Shown here piece by piece: positions 1-6,615 of a stretch of DNA of 8,124 bases. Every line of letters begins with the position of its first letter. The stretch's first letter is position 1. Source of the stretch: Deltaproteobacteria bacterium UBA3076 (GTDB taxonomy: Bacteria > Desulfobacterota > Dissulfuribacteria > Dissulfuribacterales > UBA3076); NCBI GenBank assembly GCA_002367355.1, contig DFBQ01000211.1, positions 9,992-18,115 on the forward strand, written 5' to 3'. The notes under the pieces were generated by a model. It did no database searches, was not told where the DNA came from, and worked only from the letters and a program-made list of their open reading frames with translations. The position numbers were made by a program, and so were the translations under genes.

Positions 1-22
1 TCAGAATAGGATGACCGGGATT

Positions 23-64
23 GTCAGGATAAATAAAAATTTTGTAAATCCTGTTTATCCTGTC
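23..64. repeat. short inverted repeat upstream of hemL
   Basis: The arms GTCAGGATAAA (23-33) and TTTATCCTGTC (54-64) are inverted copies with one mismatch, and the motif ATCCTGT occurs twice in the right half. Similar 'tcaggat/atcctg' intergenic repeats are known to me from many environmental bacterial genomes, so this is probably a dispersed repeat and not a hemL operator. There is no T-run placed to make it an obvious terminator. Its copy number cannot be judged from this window. Confidence 0.4.
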
Positions 65-110
65 AAAAAGAGTCCTGCCGCAGGCGGCTAATATATAGAT
101 TTTTCATTAC

Positions 111-119
111 AGGAGGAGG
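111..119 (+). promoter_or_regulatory. hemL ribosome binding site
   Basis: AGGAGGAGG lies 4 bases before the ATG at 124. It is a near-ideal Shine-Dalgarno sequence and fixes the hemL start at the Met that precedes the run of four His codons. Confidence 0.85.
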
Positions 120-123
120 CCAA

Positions 124-1416
124 ATGCACCATCATCACTTATCAAATAGTTATTTCCAAAAGGCTCAGGAGCTGATTCCTGGCGGAGTAAACAGCCCGGT
201 ACGCGCATGCAAGTCAGTGGGCTGTGATCCCATATTTGTAGAGAAGGGAGAGGGTTGCCGCTTATACGACGTAGATGGGAACCAGTATATCGATTATGTC
301 TGCTCCTGGGGTCCGATGATTATCGGGCATGCACACCCTGAGGTAAAGGCGGCAGTCGCAGAGGCCCTGGAATCCGGCACGAGTTTCGGAGTGCCTACCT
401 GGCGTGAAGTGGCTCTGGCGCAGAAAATAGTTGAGCTTGTGCCGTCCATTGAGCAGGTAAGACTGGTAAATTCAGGCACAGAGGCCACCATGAGCGCTAT
501 CCGTCTGGCCAGGGGATATACGGGCCGGAAGAAGATCTTGAAGTTTGATGGCTGTTATCACGGACATGCGGATTCCTTCCTGGTGAAAGCCGGCTCCGGG
601 GTGGCGACTCTTGGTATTCCGGGAAGTCCCGGAGTACCTGAGGAGGTTGTATCCAATACACTGGCTGTGCCTTTTAATGATTTGGAGGCCTTAAAGACCG
701 TCCTGGACAGAGAGGGGGATGAGATAGCAGCGATTATTGTGGAACCAGTCCCTGCCAATATGGGCGTGGTTCCACCAAGAGAGGATTTTCTCCCTGAACT
801 GCGGGAGTGGACCGAAGAAAAGGGCATAGTACTCATATTTGACGAGGTGATCACTGGTTTCAGGCTGGCTCCGGGTGGGGCCCAGGAGTATTTTCAAGTA
901 ATGCCGGACCTTACCTGTCTTGGAAAGATAATTGGTGGGGGATTGCCCGTAGGGGCCTATGGCGGCAAACAGGAGATTATGGAAAGGATAGCCCCGGCGG
1001 GTCCTGTCTATCAGGCCGGGACCTTGTCCGGGAATCCACTTGCCACTGCGGCTGGTCTTGCAACCCTTGAGGTGGTGAGCCGTCCGGGATTCTATGAAGT
1101 CCTTGAAGAAAAGGCAGAGGCCCTGGAAAAAGGTCTTGTGGACTTGGCCAAGCGACAGGGGGTGACCTGCTGTCTGCAGCGTATGGGGTCCATGATGACG
1201 ACTTTCTTTGGCCAAAGAGGTCCTGTTGTTGATTTTGAGGCTGCCCTTAAATCCGATACCGATCTTTATGCCCGCTTTTTCAGGCATATGCTGGAGGAGG
1301 GTGTTTATCTGGCTCCATCCCAATTTGAGGCAGGTTTTGTCTCCATGGCCCATGGATGGGATGTGATTGAAGAGACTCTCAAGGATGCTGAATCCGCATT
1401 CAAGAATCTTGCTTAG
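124..1416 (+). CDS. hemL: glutamate-1-semialdehyde 2,1-aminomutase
   Basis: HemL is a cytoplasmic PLP enzyme that converts glutamate-1-semialdehyde to 5-aminolevulinate, the last step of the C5 route to tetrapyrroles. The 430-residue length is normal for the family. The N-terminal [13 protein letters not shown] (18-29) is a HemL signature. [15 protein letters not shown] (116-130) contacts cofactor phosphate, DEVITGFR begins with the PLP-ring Asp240, and K268 in [14 protein letters not shown] is the expected Schiff-base lysine. GTLSGNPLA (299-307) completes the class-III aminotransferase fold pattern. A strong SD fixes the start. An odd but native detail is the sequence MHHHHLSN at the N terminus, a natural run of four histidines. 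The gene precedes the F0 ATPase genes, but the 226-base gap makes a shared operon uncertain. No hemA, hemB or hemC is in the window. Confidence 0.97.
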   Translation: MHHHHLSNSYFQKAQELIPGGVNSPVRACKSVGCDPIFVEKGEGCRLYDVDGNQYIDYVCSWGPMIIGHAHPEVKAAVAEALESGTSFGVPTWREVALAQKIVELVPSIEQVRLVNSGTEATMSAIRLARGYTGRKKILKFDGCYHGHADSFLVKAGSGVATLGIPGSPGVPEEVVSNTLAVPFNDLEALKTVLDREGDEIAAIIVEPVPANMGVVPPREDFLPELREWTEEKGIVLIFDEVITGFRLAPGGAQEYFQVMPDLTCLGKIIGGGLPVGAYGGKQEIMERIAPAGPVYQAGTLSGNPLATAAGLATLEVVSRPGFYEVLEEKAEALEKGLVDLAKRQGVTCCLQRMGSMMTTFFGQRGPVVDFEAALKSDTDLYARFFRHMLEEGVYLAPSQFEAGFVSMAHGWDVIEETLKDAESAFKNLA

Positions 1417-1483
1417 GGAGTATTTATTCAATCCATGTCTGGAGTGGTGTGAACGGTTACTTTAAGAAAAATCAGGGGCCGGT

Positions 1484-1513
1484 TTGATACAAATGGATTG
1501 ACAGTTGTATTTT
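1484..1513 (+). promoter_or_regulatory. candidate promoter for the atpZ-I-B-E cluster
   Basis: The 226-base gap between hemL and atpZ holds no gene. TTGATA (1484-1489) and TATTTT (1508-1513), 18 bases apart, form the best sigma70-like pair I can find. An exact TTGACA at 1498-1503 lies inside the same stretch, but its 17-base partner TAATTG is poor. The arms ATACAA/TTGTAT make a small dyad across this box. The 130-base leader that would follow shows only weak hairpins. This is inferred from sequence match alone. Confidence 0.35.
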
Positions 1514-1642
1514 CCTATGCTAATTGATAATCCAATTCTTCAGGAAGGTTTTTTGGAGAGTTTTTTAATGATATAAAAATGAATGAGGTCCCGTTCAGTT
1601 TGGTTAACGGAGTGGCTGTCCGCAAATAAGTTATGGTGATAC

Positions 1643-1939
1643 ATGGGCAGTATAAAAGAGGAATTGGCATCGCAGTTTCGCAGCCTCAGTGTTGCCCTTA
1701 CTATTTCCATGTCCGTGGTTTTTTCCATCTTTGCCGGGGCGATTACGGGGTATTATCTGGATCTCTGGCTATTTGACGGGCAAAGTCATTGGCTCACCAT
1801 TATCTGCCTTTTTTTGGGGATTGCCGGGGCTGCTAAGAATTTTCTTATCCTGACCAAGCGTTTTACCAAGGAACCCGGGGAGAAAAAGGGGAAAGACCAG
1901 CCAGAGGCACATATTTCAGGTCACAAAGATAATGTTTAA
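1643..1939 (+). CDS. atpZ: AtpZ/AtpI-family F0F1 ATPase-associated membrane protein
   Basis: This is a 98-residue inner-membrane protein with two predicted membrane helices (about 16-42 and 49-71) and a charged, Lys-rich cytoplasmic tail. The first helix region carries the pattern SVVFSIFAGAITGYYLDLWL. The second carries LFLGIAGAAKNF. Both match the short AtpZ/AtpI-like proteins (AtpQ/AtpZ type) that sit at the head of split F0 operons. The family is thought to help assemble the c-ring or to assist Mg2+ supply with AtpI, but its exact role is not settled. The start is supported by GGTGAT (1635-1640), which could pair with the 16S tail. An ATG ten bases upstream is out of frame. The gene overlaps atpI by 8 bases, which suggests translational coupling. 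Confidence 0.8.
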   Translation: MGSIKEELASQFRSLSVALTISMSVVFSIFAGAITGYYLDLWLFDGQSHWLTIICLFLGIAGAAKNFLILTKRFTKEPGEKKGKDQPEAHISGHKDNV

Positions 1940-2339
1940 GGCAGTAATCAGCGGACATATAGACGAACATTTCGTTAAGTACTATAAGTGTGCTAACTGG
2001 ATCCTTTTGGTTTTGATGGTGGTTGTAGCCAATGTCGTATCTTCTCTTGATATGGTCACAGGTATCCTGGTCGGCGGGTTTATAGCCAATCTAAATTGTA
2101 TAGGGCTTGAGCGCGATTGCAAGCGCATAGTGCGCTGGCATACCATGATTGTTTATTACGGAGGGCTTGCTGTCAGATTGGGGCTTATTACCCTGACGGT
2201 GACAGTGGCCTTTTTAATATTTCCCAAATTAGTTTCACCCATAGGTTTTTTTATAGGCCTTTCGGTTGTGGTGATAAACTTTTATATTTTATTATTGGCT
2301 ATGGTGATTCAAAGAGTTCGTTTTAAGGAGGCTGTCTAG
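1932..2339 (+). CDS. atpI: ATP synthase subunit I (AtpI-like)
   Basis: This 135-residue integral membrane protein has four hydrophobic segments (about 22-38, 41-58, 73-98 and 101-126). This is the topology of ATP synthase I chain proteins, which help c-ring assembly and are not part of the finished enzyme. The conserved-looking parts are GILVGGFIANLNC in helix 2 and YYGGLAVRLGLI in helix 3. The assignment relies more on size, topology and position between atpZ and atpB than on a diagnostic motif. Its ATG lies inside the end of atpZ (8-base overlap) with only a weak CAGG upstream, so translation is probably coupled. Its last codons contain the SD for atpB (AAGGAGG, 2325-2331). Confidence 0.8.
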   Translation: MFKAVISGHIDEHFVKYYKCANWILLVLMVVVANVVSSLDMVTGILVGGFIANLNCIGLERDCKRIVRWHTMIVYYGGLAVRLGLITLTVTVAFLIFPKLVSPIGFFIGLSVVVINFYILLLAMVIQRVRFKEAV

Positions 2340-2341
2340 CC

Positions 2342-3061
2342 ATGGAACACCCGTTACTATTTTTGAGTATTTTATTGGATGCCATCGGGCTGCCTGCCCA
2401 TGGGGGGGAGGGCGTACTTGCAAAGGTCCTTGCCCCACACATGCAGTATAGCTATCTTGCCATGATTCTTTGTATTGTCCTGGCCAAGGCAGCTACCAGC
2501 AGAATGGAGATGATACCTACGGGCATGCAGAACGTCATGGAGGCCTTTGTGGGAGGTCTTGATGATTTCCTCTACGATCAGACCCATGACAGGAAGAAGG
2601 CCATGATTATCTTCCCGATGATTGCCACCTTCGCCTATCTAATACTTATCTCCAACTACATGGGGTTGATTCCGGGCTTTATGTCCCCTACTGCCAACCT
2701 TAACGTGACACTGGGTCTCACTGCTGTTTCAATATTTACATACCATGCCTTAGGGTTCAGGTTTCATGGAATAAAATATCTCAAGCACTTCATGGGTCCG
2801 GTTCCAGCCATGGCCCCTATCATGATACCCATAGAGATTTTCAGTCACATCGGTCGTATCCTTTCGCTCTCCATACGACTCTTTGGGAACATGGTATCCA
2901 AGGAGATCCTTCTTGGTCTGCTGTTTATGCTGGCCGGGCCTTATCTGGCACCCCTGCCGATCATGATCCTTGGTTGCCTGGTGTGTCTGATTCAGACGTT
3001 TATTTTCATGATGCTCTCTATTGTGTACTCAGTAGAGGCCATGGGGGGAGAAGAGCATTAA
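2342..3061 (+). CDS. atpB: F0F1 ATP synthase subunit a
   Basis: Subunit a forms the two half-channels next to the c-ring and carries the essential arginine. The 239-residue protein shows hydrophobic helices at about 36-50, 88-110, 120-138, 155-175, 183-200 and 203-232. The hallmark LSLSIRLFGNM places the essential Arg at R179 (equivalent of E. coli R210), and Q218 in CLIQTF matches the conserved last-helix Gln. The family-typical GLIPG motif is at 108-112, and the N-terminal segment is short, as in many non-enteric bacteria. The start ATG lies 2 bases after atpI, with an SD AAGGAGG 10 bases upstream inside atpI. It is followed after 57 AT-rich bases by atpE. Confidence 0.96.
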   Translation: MEHPLLFLSILLDAIGLPAHGGEGVLAKVLAPHMQYSYLAMILCIVLAKAATSRMEMIPTGMQNVMEAFVGGLDDFLYDQTHDRKKAMIIFPMIATFAYLILISNYMGLIPGFMSPTANLNVTLGLTAVSIFTYHALGFRFHGIKYLKHFMGPVPAMAPIMIPIEIFSHIGRILSLSIRLFGNMVSKEILLGLLFMLAGPYLAPLPIMILGCLVCLIQTFIFMMLSIVYSVEAMGGEEH

Positions 3062-3105
3062 TAATTTAGCGAAGAAGGCCAAATTAAATATATTTTATTT
3101 CACAC

Positions 3106-3112
3106 AGGAGGG
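3106..3112 (+). promoter_or_regulatory. atpE ribosome binding site selecting a GTG start
   Basis: AGGAGGG ends 6 bases before GTG at 3119, which is ideal spacing. It ends only 1 base before the ATG at 3114, which opens a two-codon frame (ATG ACG TGA). The SD therefore selects the GTG start, giving a basic MKKVSL N terminus. Confidence 0.8.
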
Positions 3113-3118
3113 AATGAC

Positions 3119-3490
3119 GTGAAAAAAGTTTCTCTGGTTTCTGTTTTGTCGGTGTTAATGGTTTTGGGCTTTGCCGGTCTGGCATTGGCTACTGATGGTG
3201 ACATCGAAAAAGGTGGTCACATGGGGTTCCTTATGGCTGCCTCGGTCTTGGCTGCAGGTCTCGCCGTCGGTATCGCTGCATCCGGATGCGGTGTGGGCAT
3301 GGGCCATTGCGCCAAAGGTTGCCTTGATGCGACCGCACGCAACCCTGAGCTTGCCGGTAAATTCACTGTTACCATGTTCATCGGTCTGGCCCTGATCGAG
3401 TCACTGACAATTTACGCATTGGTCATAGCCTTGATTGTTCTTTATGCCAACCCGATGCTGCCGGCTCTTAAAGGAATCTTCGGACTATAA
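3119..3490 (+). CDS. atpE: F0F1 ATP synthase subunit c, leader-bearing form
   Basis: Subunit c forms the ion-carrying rotor ring. At 123 residues it is about 40 longer than the classic 75-85. The extra is an N-terminal MKK plus hydrophobic stretch ending ALA-T at 23-25, which looks like a cleavable signal or presequence. Helix 1 carries the GxGxGxG-type segment (51-62), the polar loop is RNP (74-76), and helix 2 carries the ion-binding E94 in IESLTIYALVIALIVLYANP. S95 and Y99 resemble the Na+-type ES...Y pattern. However, the helix-1 position equivalent to Ilyobacter Q32 is M61, so proton coupling is more likely (inference). Three Cys (57, 64, 68) plus His63 in helix 1 are unusual. The gene ends the F0 cluster and is followed by a strong terminator. 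Confidence 0.95.
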   Translation: MKKVSLVSVLSVLMVLGFAGLALATDGDIEKGGHMGFLMAASVLAAGLAVGIAASGCGVGMGHCAKGCLDATARNPELAGKFTVTMFIGLALIESLTIYALVIALIVLYANPMLPALKGIFGL

Positions 3491-3524
3491 TAGGTCGAGA
3501 AGGTACAACTGAGAAAGAGTTCAA

Positions 3525-3562
3525 AGGGCTGCGGGGTAAATATCCCGCAGCCCTATTTTTTT
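3525..3562 (+). terminator. rho-independent terminator after atpE
   Basis: A perfect 11-bp stem, AGGGCTGCGGG (3525-3535) with CCCGCAGCCCT (3544-3554), closes an 8-base loop and is followed by ATTTTTTT. This is a textbook intrinsic terminator, 34 bases after the atpE stop. It indicates that the F0 cluster is a transcription unit separate from the F1 genes. Confidence 0.95.
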
Positions 3563-3699
3563 GTAAGCGTTTACAGGGCACCGCATCTGCTTTGTTTGCT
3601 GGGTACTTGAAATACAGGGAGTACGTCTGCGTACCCGTCGCCTCGCATCTGCAGCACCCTGCAAACGCTTACAGTCGTTGTAATCCCGTGAACGGTTAC
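3563..3699. mobile_element. MITE-like palindromic element with GTAA ends
   Basis: This is a non-coding palindromic element. The left end GTAAGCGTTTACAGGG (3563-3578) has two inverted partners. An inner one, CCCTGCAAACGCTTAC (3657-3672), is nearly perfect, and an outer one ends CGTGAACGGTTAC (3687-3699). Internal arms GGGTAC (3601-3606) and GTACCC (3631-3636) add a central hairpin, and GCATCTGC occurs twice. GTAA termini with 8-base target duplications are known for IS66-family elements. Here the flanks ATTTTTTT (3555-3562) and ATTTTTGC (3700-3707) agree at 6 of 8 positions when the outer end is used. There is no transposase, so the element would be non-autonomous. The exact boundary (3672 or 3699) is uncertain. 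The outer end provides the uvrA stop codon. Confidence 0.6.
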
Positions 3700-6161
3700 A
3701 TTTTTGCTGCGGCCGGTGGGCCTTCAGCTACGATGTTTCCTCCGTCCGGTCCCCCACCCGGTCCCAGTTCTATTATCCAGTCTGCAAGATTTAATATCTC
3801 AGGCTGGTTCTCGATGAGTATGAGCGAGTGGCCCTGCTCAAGAAGTTCGTCAAGAACCGGAATAAATCTCTCCAAGTCCCTTTGGTGGAGACCGCGGGAT
3901 GGCTCATCCATGATGTAGATCGTGGAGTCATGGGCCTGTTTCGCGAGTTCCCTGGCGAGCTTGAGTCGCTGGGCCTCTCCGCCTGAGAGTGTGCAGGCAG
4001 GTTGCCCAAGCTTGAGATATCCAAGCCCGATCCTTTCAATTACCTCCAGCGGCCGTCTTGTTCTGGGTATCCTGGCAAAGAAATCCGCCGCATTCTTTAC
4101 TGTCATATCCAGGACTTCTGCCATGTTCAGCCCCTTATACCTTATTCCCAGGGCCTCCCTGTTGTAGCGCATCCCTCCGCAGAGGTCACAGGTTGTCTTG
4201 ATTGACGGGAGATACTGCAGGTCCAGATCAATAAAGCCCTGGCCTTTGCACCTTTCACATCTGCCGCCCTTGCGGGTGAGGCTAAAGTAACCGGCCCTAT
4301 AACCCCGGCTCCTGGCCTCCGGCGTCCTGCAAAACAGGCCTCTTATGTGGGTAAAAATACCCATATACGTTGCAGGCATTGAGAATCGGGCCTTTACAAG
4401 GGGCGCCTGGTCTACCAGGATGATCTCAGGCATAGTGGACAATCCACCCTTCATGATCAATTTTGTCTTTTCAGAAGGTCCATCTCTATGGTAACCGCGG
4501 ATCGCATGATATAATTCGTCAGTCACAAGGGTACTTTTGCCGGAACCGGAAACACCTGTTACACAGACCAGGCAGCCAAGAGGGAATGCCACTGTAATGT
4601 CGCTGAGGTTATTTTTCTGCGCATTACAGAGGATTACCTGTCCGTGGTTTTTTCTCTTATGACCATGCCTTTTGAGACGTCTGTTTCCTTGGAGATACGG
4701 TCCTGTAACGCTGTCTTGGTCTTTTGCCATATCTCCGGCCGTGCCGGAAAAAACCAGGCGTCCTCCTTCATCTGCTGCTCCGGGACCCAGCTCAATTACG
4801 TGGTCTGCTCTTCGAATGATGCCAAGGTCGTGTTCCACTACTATTATTGTGTTGCCCTGATTTTTTAAATGGATGAGGTTCTGCCATAGGGCTTGCTGTT
4901 CGCGCGGGTGCAGACCTGTTGTGGGCTCATCCAGTATATACAGAATCCCGGTCAGGTCCCGGCCAAGCTGGGCACCCAGACGCAGCCTCTGAATTTCTCC
5001 GCCCGACAGGGTTGTAGTCGGTCGATCGAGTTCGAGGTAACCAAGACCCATTTCCTCTAAGGGTTTGAGCCTGGATGAAATGGCCTCGATAATGCGGATT
5101 CCAGCCTGTATGTTTCTAATTCCATGGAATTTTTCTGTAAATCCCGTGGAAAAGGAAAGTAGCCATAGGTAGGTCTTGTGTACAGACCATGTTATGAGAT
5201 CAGGAAAGGCCCGGTCTTCTATACGGACACTTCGGGCAAATGGGTTTAACCCGGTCCCGCCGCATTTTCGGCAAGGTTGAGCCGATTTGTTTTTGCCCTT
5301 GCCCCCGCAGGAGAGACACATTCCATCCGGGTGGTTGCAGGAAAATATTTGGGGACTGAGAGCGGGAAAAGACTCTTGGCATTCAGGGCAGGTCATCTTC
5401 TCACTGAATGTAAGTATCTCAGGCCTTTTCCCCTTTTTTTTAGGAAGAATCTCTATCGCCACAGAACCGTCTCCCTGACTCAGGGCCAGGGTAAGAGAAT
5501 CTGCAAGGCGTGAAAGGATCCCTGGTTTCACTATCAGACGATCCACTACCAGTTCCAGGGACTTGGGTTTCTTTTCCAATGTTACCGGGGCATCCAGGGA
5601 AAATGGCTTTTTGTCTATTCTTACCCTGAGAAAACCATCCCTTTTCAAATGGTTCAATATTTCATCCGGGGGTATCAGATCCATCCTTCGAGTCAGGGGC
5701 GCCATCAAGATCAATTTTGTACCCTCCGGAAGGTCCAGAATCCTGTCAGCCATCTGATCTACACTAAGTGCCCTGATCTCTATTTGGCACTTTGGGCAAT
5801 ACGGCCGGCCACATGTGGCGAAAAACAGGCGCATGAAGTCTGCTATTCCGGTGAGGGTAGCCACACTGGACCTGGGACTGCGCACAAAGGGCTTCTGCTC
5901 AAGAGCAATGGGGGGAGGGAGGCCTTTTATCGCATCCACCAAAGGCCTGTCCCATAGGTCGACAATACGTTTTACCGCCATGCCCAGAGATTCAAGGTAG
6001 CGATATTGACCCTCGGCAAAAAGCACATCCAGGGCCAGGGTTGATTTGCCGGAGCCTGATGGACCGGTCAGGACTGTGATTTTTCCCAGCGGTATCGAAA
6101 GGTCAAAGCCTTTCAGATTGTGTTGACGGACATTGACAATGTCTATGGTTTGATTTGTCAT
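3696..6161 (-). CDS. uvrA: UvrA-family excinuclease ATPase lacking the insertion domain
   Basis: UvrA proteins are cytoplasmic dimeric ABC ATPases that find DNA lesions for nucleotide excision repair. This one has Walker A1 at 33-40, a UvrB-binding-like domain at about 128-245, and zinc-module Cys 258/261 and 282/285. Then come C297/C300 of the PCxxC motif, signature LSGGEIQRLRL (385-395), Walker B1 (about 407-418) and H444. The second half has Walker A2 536-544, zinc Cys 635/638 and 658/661, signature 725-735 and Walker B2 748-759. It has 821 residues against about 940 for E. coli. The deficit is mostly between C285 and C297, where UvrA normally carries the roughly 115-residue insertion domain. 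The H-loop His of the second ATPase is Asn785. The tail ends abruptly at PPAAAKM, on a stop made by the adjacent repeat. No clear SD precedes the ATG, and the same frame is closed by a TAA just upstream. It may be a specialised paralogue and not the housekeeping UvrA. Confidence 0.85.
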   Translation of the reverse strand: MTNQTIDIVNVRQHNLKGFDLSIPLGKITVLTGPSGSGKSTLALDVLFAEGQYRYLESLGMAVKRIVDLWDRPLVDAIKGLPPPIALEQKPFVRSPRSSVATLTGIADFMRLFFATCGRPYCPKCQIEIRALSVDQMADRILDLPEGTKLILMAPLTRRMDLIPPDEILNHLKRDGFLRVRIDKKPFSLDAPVTLEKKPKSLELVVDRLIVKPGILSRLADSLTLALSQGDGSVAIEILPKKKGKRPEILTFSEKMTCPECQESFPALSPQIFSCNHPDGMCLSCGGKGKNKSAQPCRKCGGTGLNPFARSVRIEDRAFPDLITWSVHKTYLWLLSFSTGFTEKFHGIRNIQAGIRIIEAISSRLKPLEEMGLGYLELDRPTTTLSGGEIQRLRLGAQLGRDLTGILYILDEPTTGLHPREQQALWQNLIHLKNQGNTIIVVEHDLGIIRRADHVIELGPGAADEGGRLVFSGTAGDMAKDQDSVTGPYLQGNRRLKRHGHKRKNHGQVILCNAQKNNLSDITVAFPLGCLVCVTGVSGSGKSTLVTDELYHAIRGYHRDGPSEKTKLIMKGGLSTMPEIILVDQAPLVKARFSMPATYMGIFTHIRGLFCRTPEARSRGYRAGYFSLTRKGGRCERCKGQGFIDLDLQYLPSIKTTCDLCGGMRYNREALGIRYKGLNMAEVLDMTVKNAADFFARIPRTRRPLEVIERIGLGYLKLGQPACTLSGGEAQRLKLARELAKQAHDSTIYIMDEPSRGLHQRDLERFIPVLDELLEQGHSLILIENQPEILNLADWIIELGPGGGPDGGNIVAEGPPAAAKM

Positions 6162-6242
6162 GCGTTATGAGTTATCTATGGAGCTCATGTTATAAGCTCG
6201 TCTTAACAAGAAAGGAAGAAAGGCCGTACACAGAGAATGCTT
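6162..6242. promoter_or_regulatory. divergent uvrA-selC intergenic region
   Basis: These 81 bases must hold both the uvrA (-) and selC (+) promoters. TATAAG at 6191-6196 is the best -10-like box for selC, but no good -35 sits 16-18 bases upstream. The arms GAGCT/AGCTC (6181-6185 and 6195-6199) form a small dyad around it. On the - strand no Shine-Dalgarno is visible before the uvrA ATG. An 8-codon mini-frame (ATG to TAA) ends just before the start. The assignment comes from position only. Confidence 0.3.
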
Positions 6243-6340
6243 GGAAGCGGAAAGGGCACTGGTGGCCCTCCCGGACTTCAAATCCGGAGCACCGGGTGAA
6301 GAGCTCGGTGGGTGGGTTCGATTCCCATGCGCTTCCGCCA
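6243..6340 (+). tRNA. selC: tRNA-Sec (anticodon TCA)
   Basis: This is the selenocysteine tRNA, which reads UGA in SECIS-bearing messages once charged with Ser and converted by SelA. The 98-base gene has acceptor arms GGAAGCG and CGCTTCC and a D-stem AGGGC/GCCCT. The anticodon stem CCGGA/TCCGG encloses loop CTTCAAA with anticodon TCA. There is a long variable arm (CACCGGG with CTCGGTG, one G-T pair), a T arm GTGGG-TTCGATT-CCCAT, discriminator G and encoded CCA. The anticodon-arm loop and the long extra arm match E. coli selC. Bacterial tRNA-Sec normally has an 8-bp acceptor, but the eighth pair here appears to be G-G, leaving 7 canonical pairs. No selA, selB or selenoprotein gene is seen in the window. 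The gene is divergent from uvrA, and the base composition changes just after it. Confidence 0.96.
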
Positions 6341-6428
6341 TCTGATTTCAAAGGGTTATTTTGATTTATCTTTTACGCCCTCTTCGACGATTTCTATGGG
6401 CTGCAAGGGGGACAAACTCCTTTAAAAT

Positions 6429-6495
6429 CACCAAGGCGCAAAGGACACAAAGAAAAGAATTTTTTGAGAAATGAAACATAGTGCTCTTTGTGGTT
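6429..6495. repeat. dispersed-repeat-like intergenic sequence
   Basis: The left part CACCAAGGCGCAAAGGACAC (6429-6448), followed by AAAGAAAAG, and the right part GTGCTCTTTGTGGTT (6481-6495) are partial inverted relatives (ACAAAGA / TCTTTGT). Such 'caaggcgcaaag...cacaaag' strings are, from memory, common in intergenic DNA of unrelated environmental bacteria. The sequence is non-coding in both directions. The rest of 6341-6560 shows no gene. Confidence 0.4.
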
Positions 6496-6562
6496 ATTTA
6501 ATCAAGGTTTATACAACATCACATAAGAGGAACACTTCAAAAAAGCATGTAGATAAAGGCTA

Positions 6563-6588
6563 ATTGACATGTTAATCAACATGTCAAT
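6563..6588. repeat. perfect 11-bp hairpin
   Basis: ATTGACATGTT (6563-6573) and AACATGTCAAT (6578-6588) are perfect inverted arms around a 4-base loop AATC. No T-run follows, so it is not a typical terminator. It directly precedes, and by 5 bases overlaps, the left arm of the larger inverted duplication. It could be an operator or the remains of an element end. Confidence 0.6.
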
Positions 6589-6615
6589 CAATCAAGCCAT
6601 TCAATTTTGAATGAG
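6584..6615 (+). repeat. left arm of a 32-base inverted duplication
   Basis: This segment matches the reverse complement of 7033-7064 with 3 mismatches in 32. Read on the + strand it encodes SINQAIQF, a TGA stop and an immediately following ATG. The other copy, read on the - strand, encodes SFNQVIQF, TGA and ATG in the same arrangement. The similarity is preserved at the protein level across the mismatches, which suggests two diverged copies of one gene junction facing each other. The MITE at 6623 has inserted just after this arm. Confidence 0.75.

Noticed and set aside
127..138. Run of four His codons after the hemL start, suggesting an engineered tag
   Set aside because: There are only four His, the family-typical HemL N terminus follows directly, and a native SD and genomic context surround it. 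It is a natural sequence.
691..1431. Long minus-strand open frame inside hemL (about 246 codons)
   Set aside because: It lies fully antisense to a well-supported hemL with all catalytic motifs. It has no recognisable domain and is a shadow frame.
1535..1565. Possible hemL terminator (CTTCAGGAAG followed by a T-run)
   Set aside because: The stem is only 4 bp, so it is too weak to call, and it lies more than 120 bases after the hemL stop.
2117..2326. Second plus-strand frame inside atpI
   Set aside because: It overlaps a membrane protein gene in the correct operon position, and its product has no family features.
3544..3563. Bidirectional terminator also serving uvrA
   Set aside because: On the minus strand the stem is followed by only a short CTTTGA stretch, and the MITE now lies between uvrA and the stem, so termination of uvrA here is not supported.
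5649..5957. Plus-strand frame of about 102 codons inside uvrA
   Set aside because: It is antisense to conserved UvrA sequence, with no SD and no recognisable motif.
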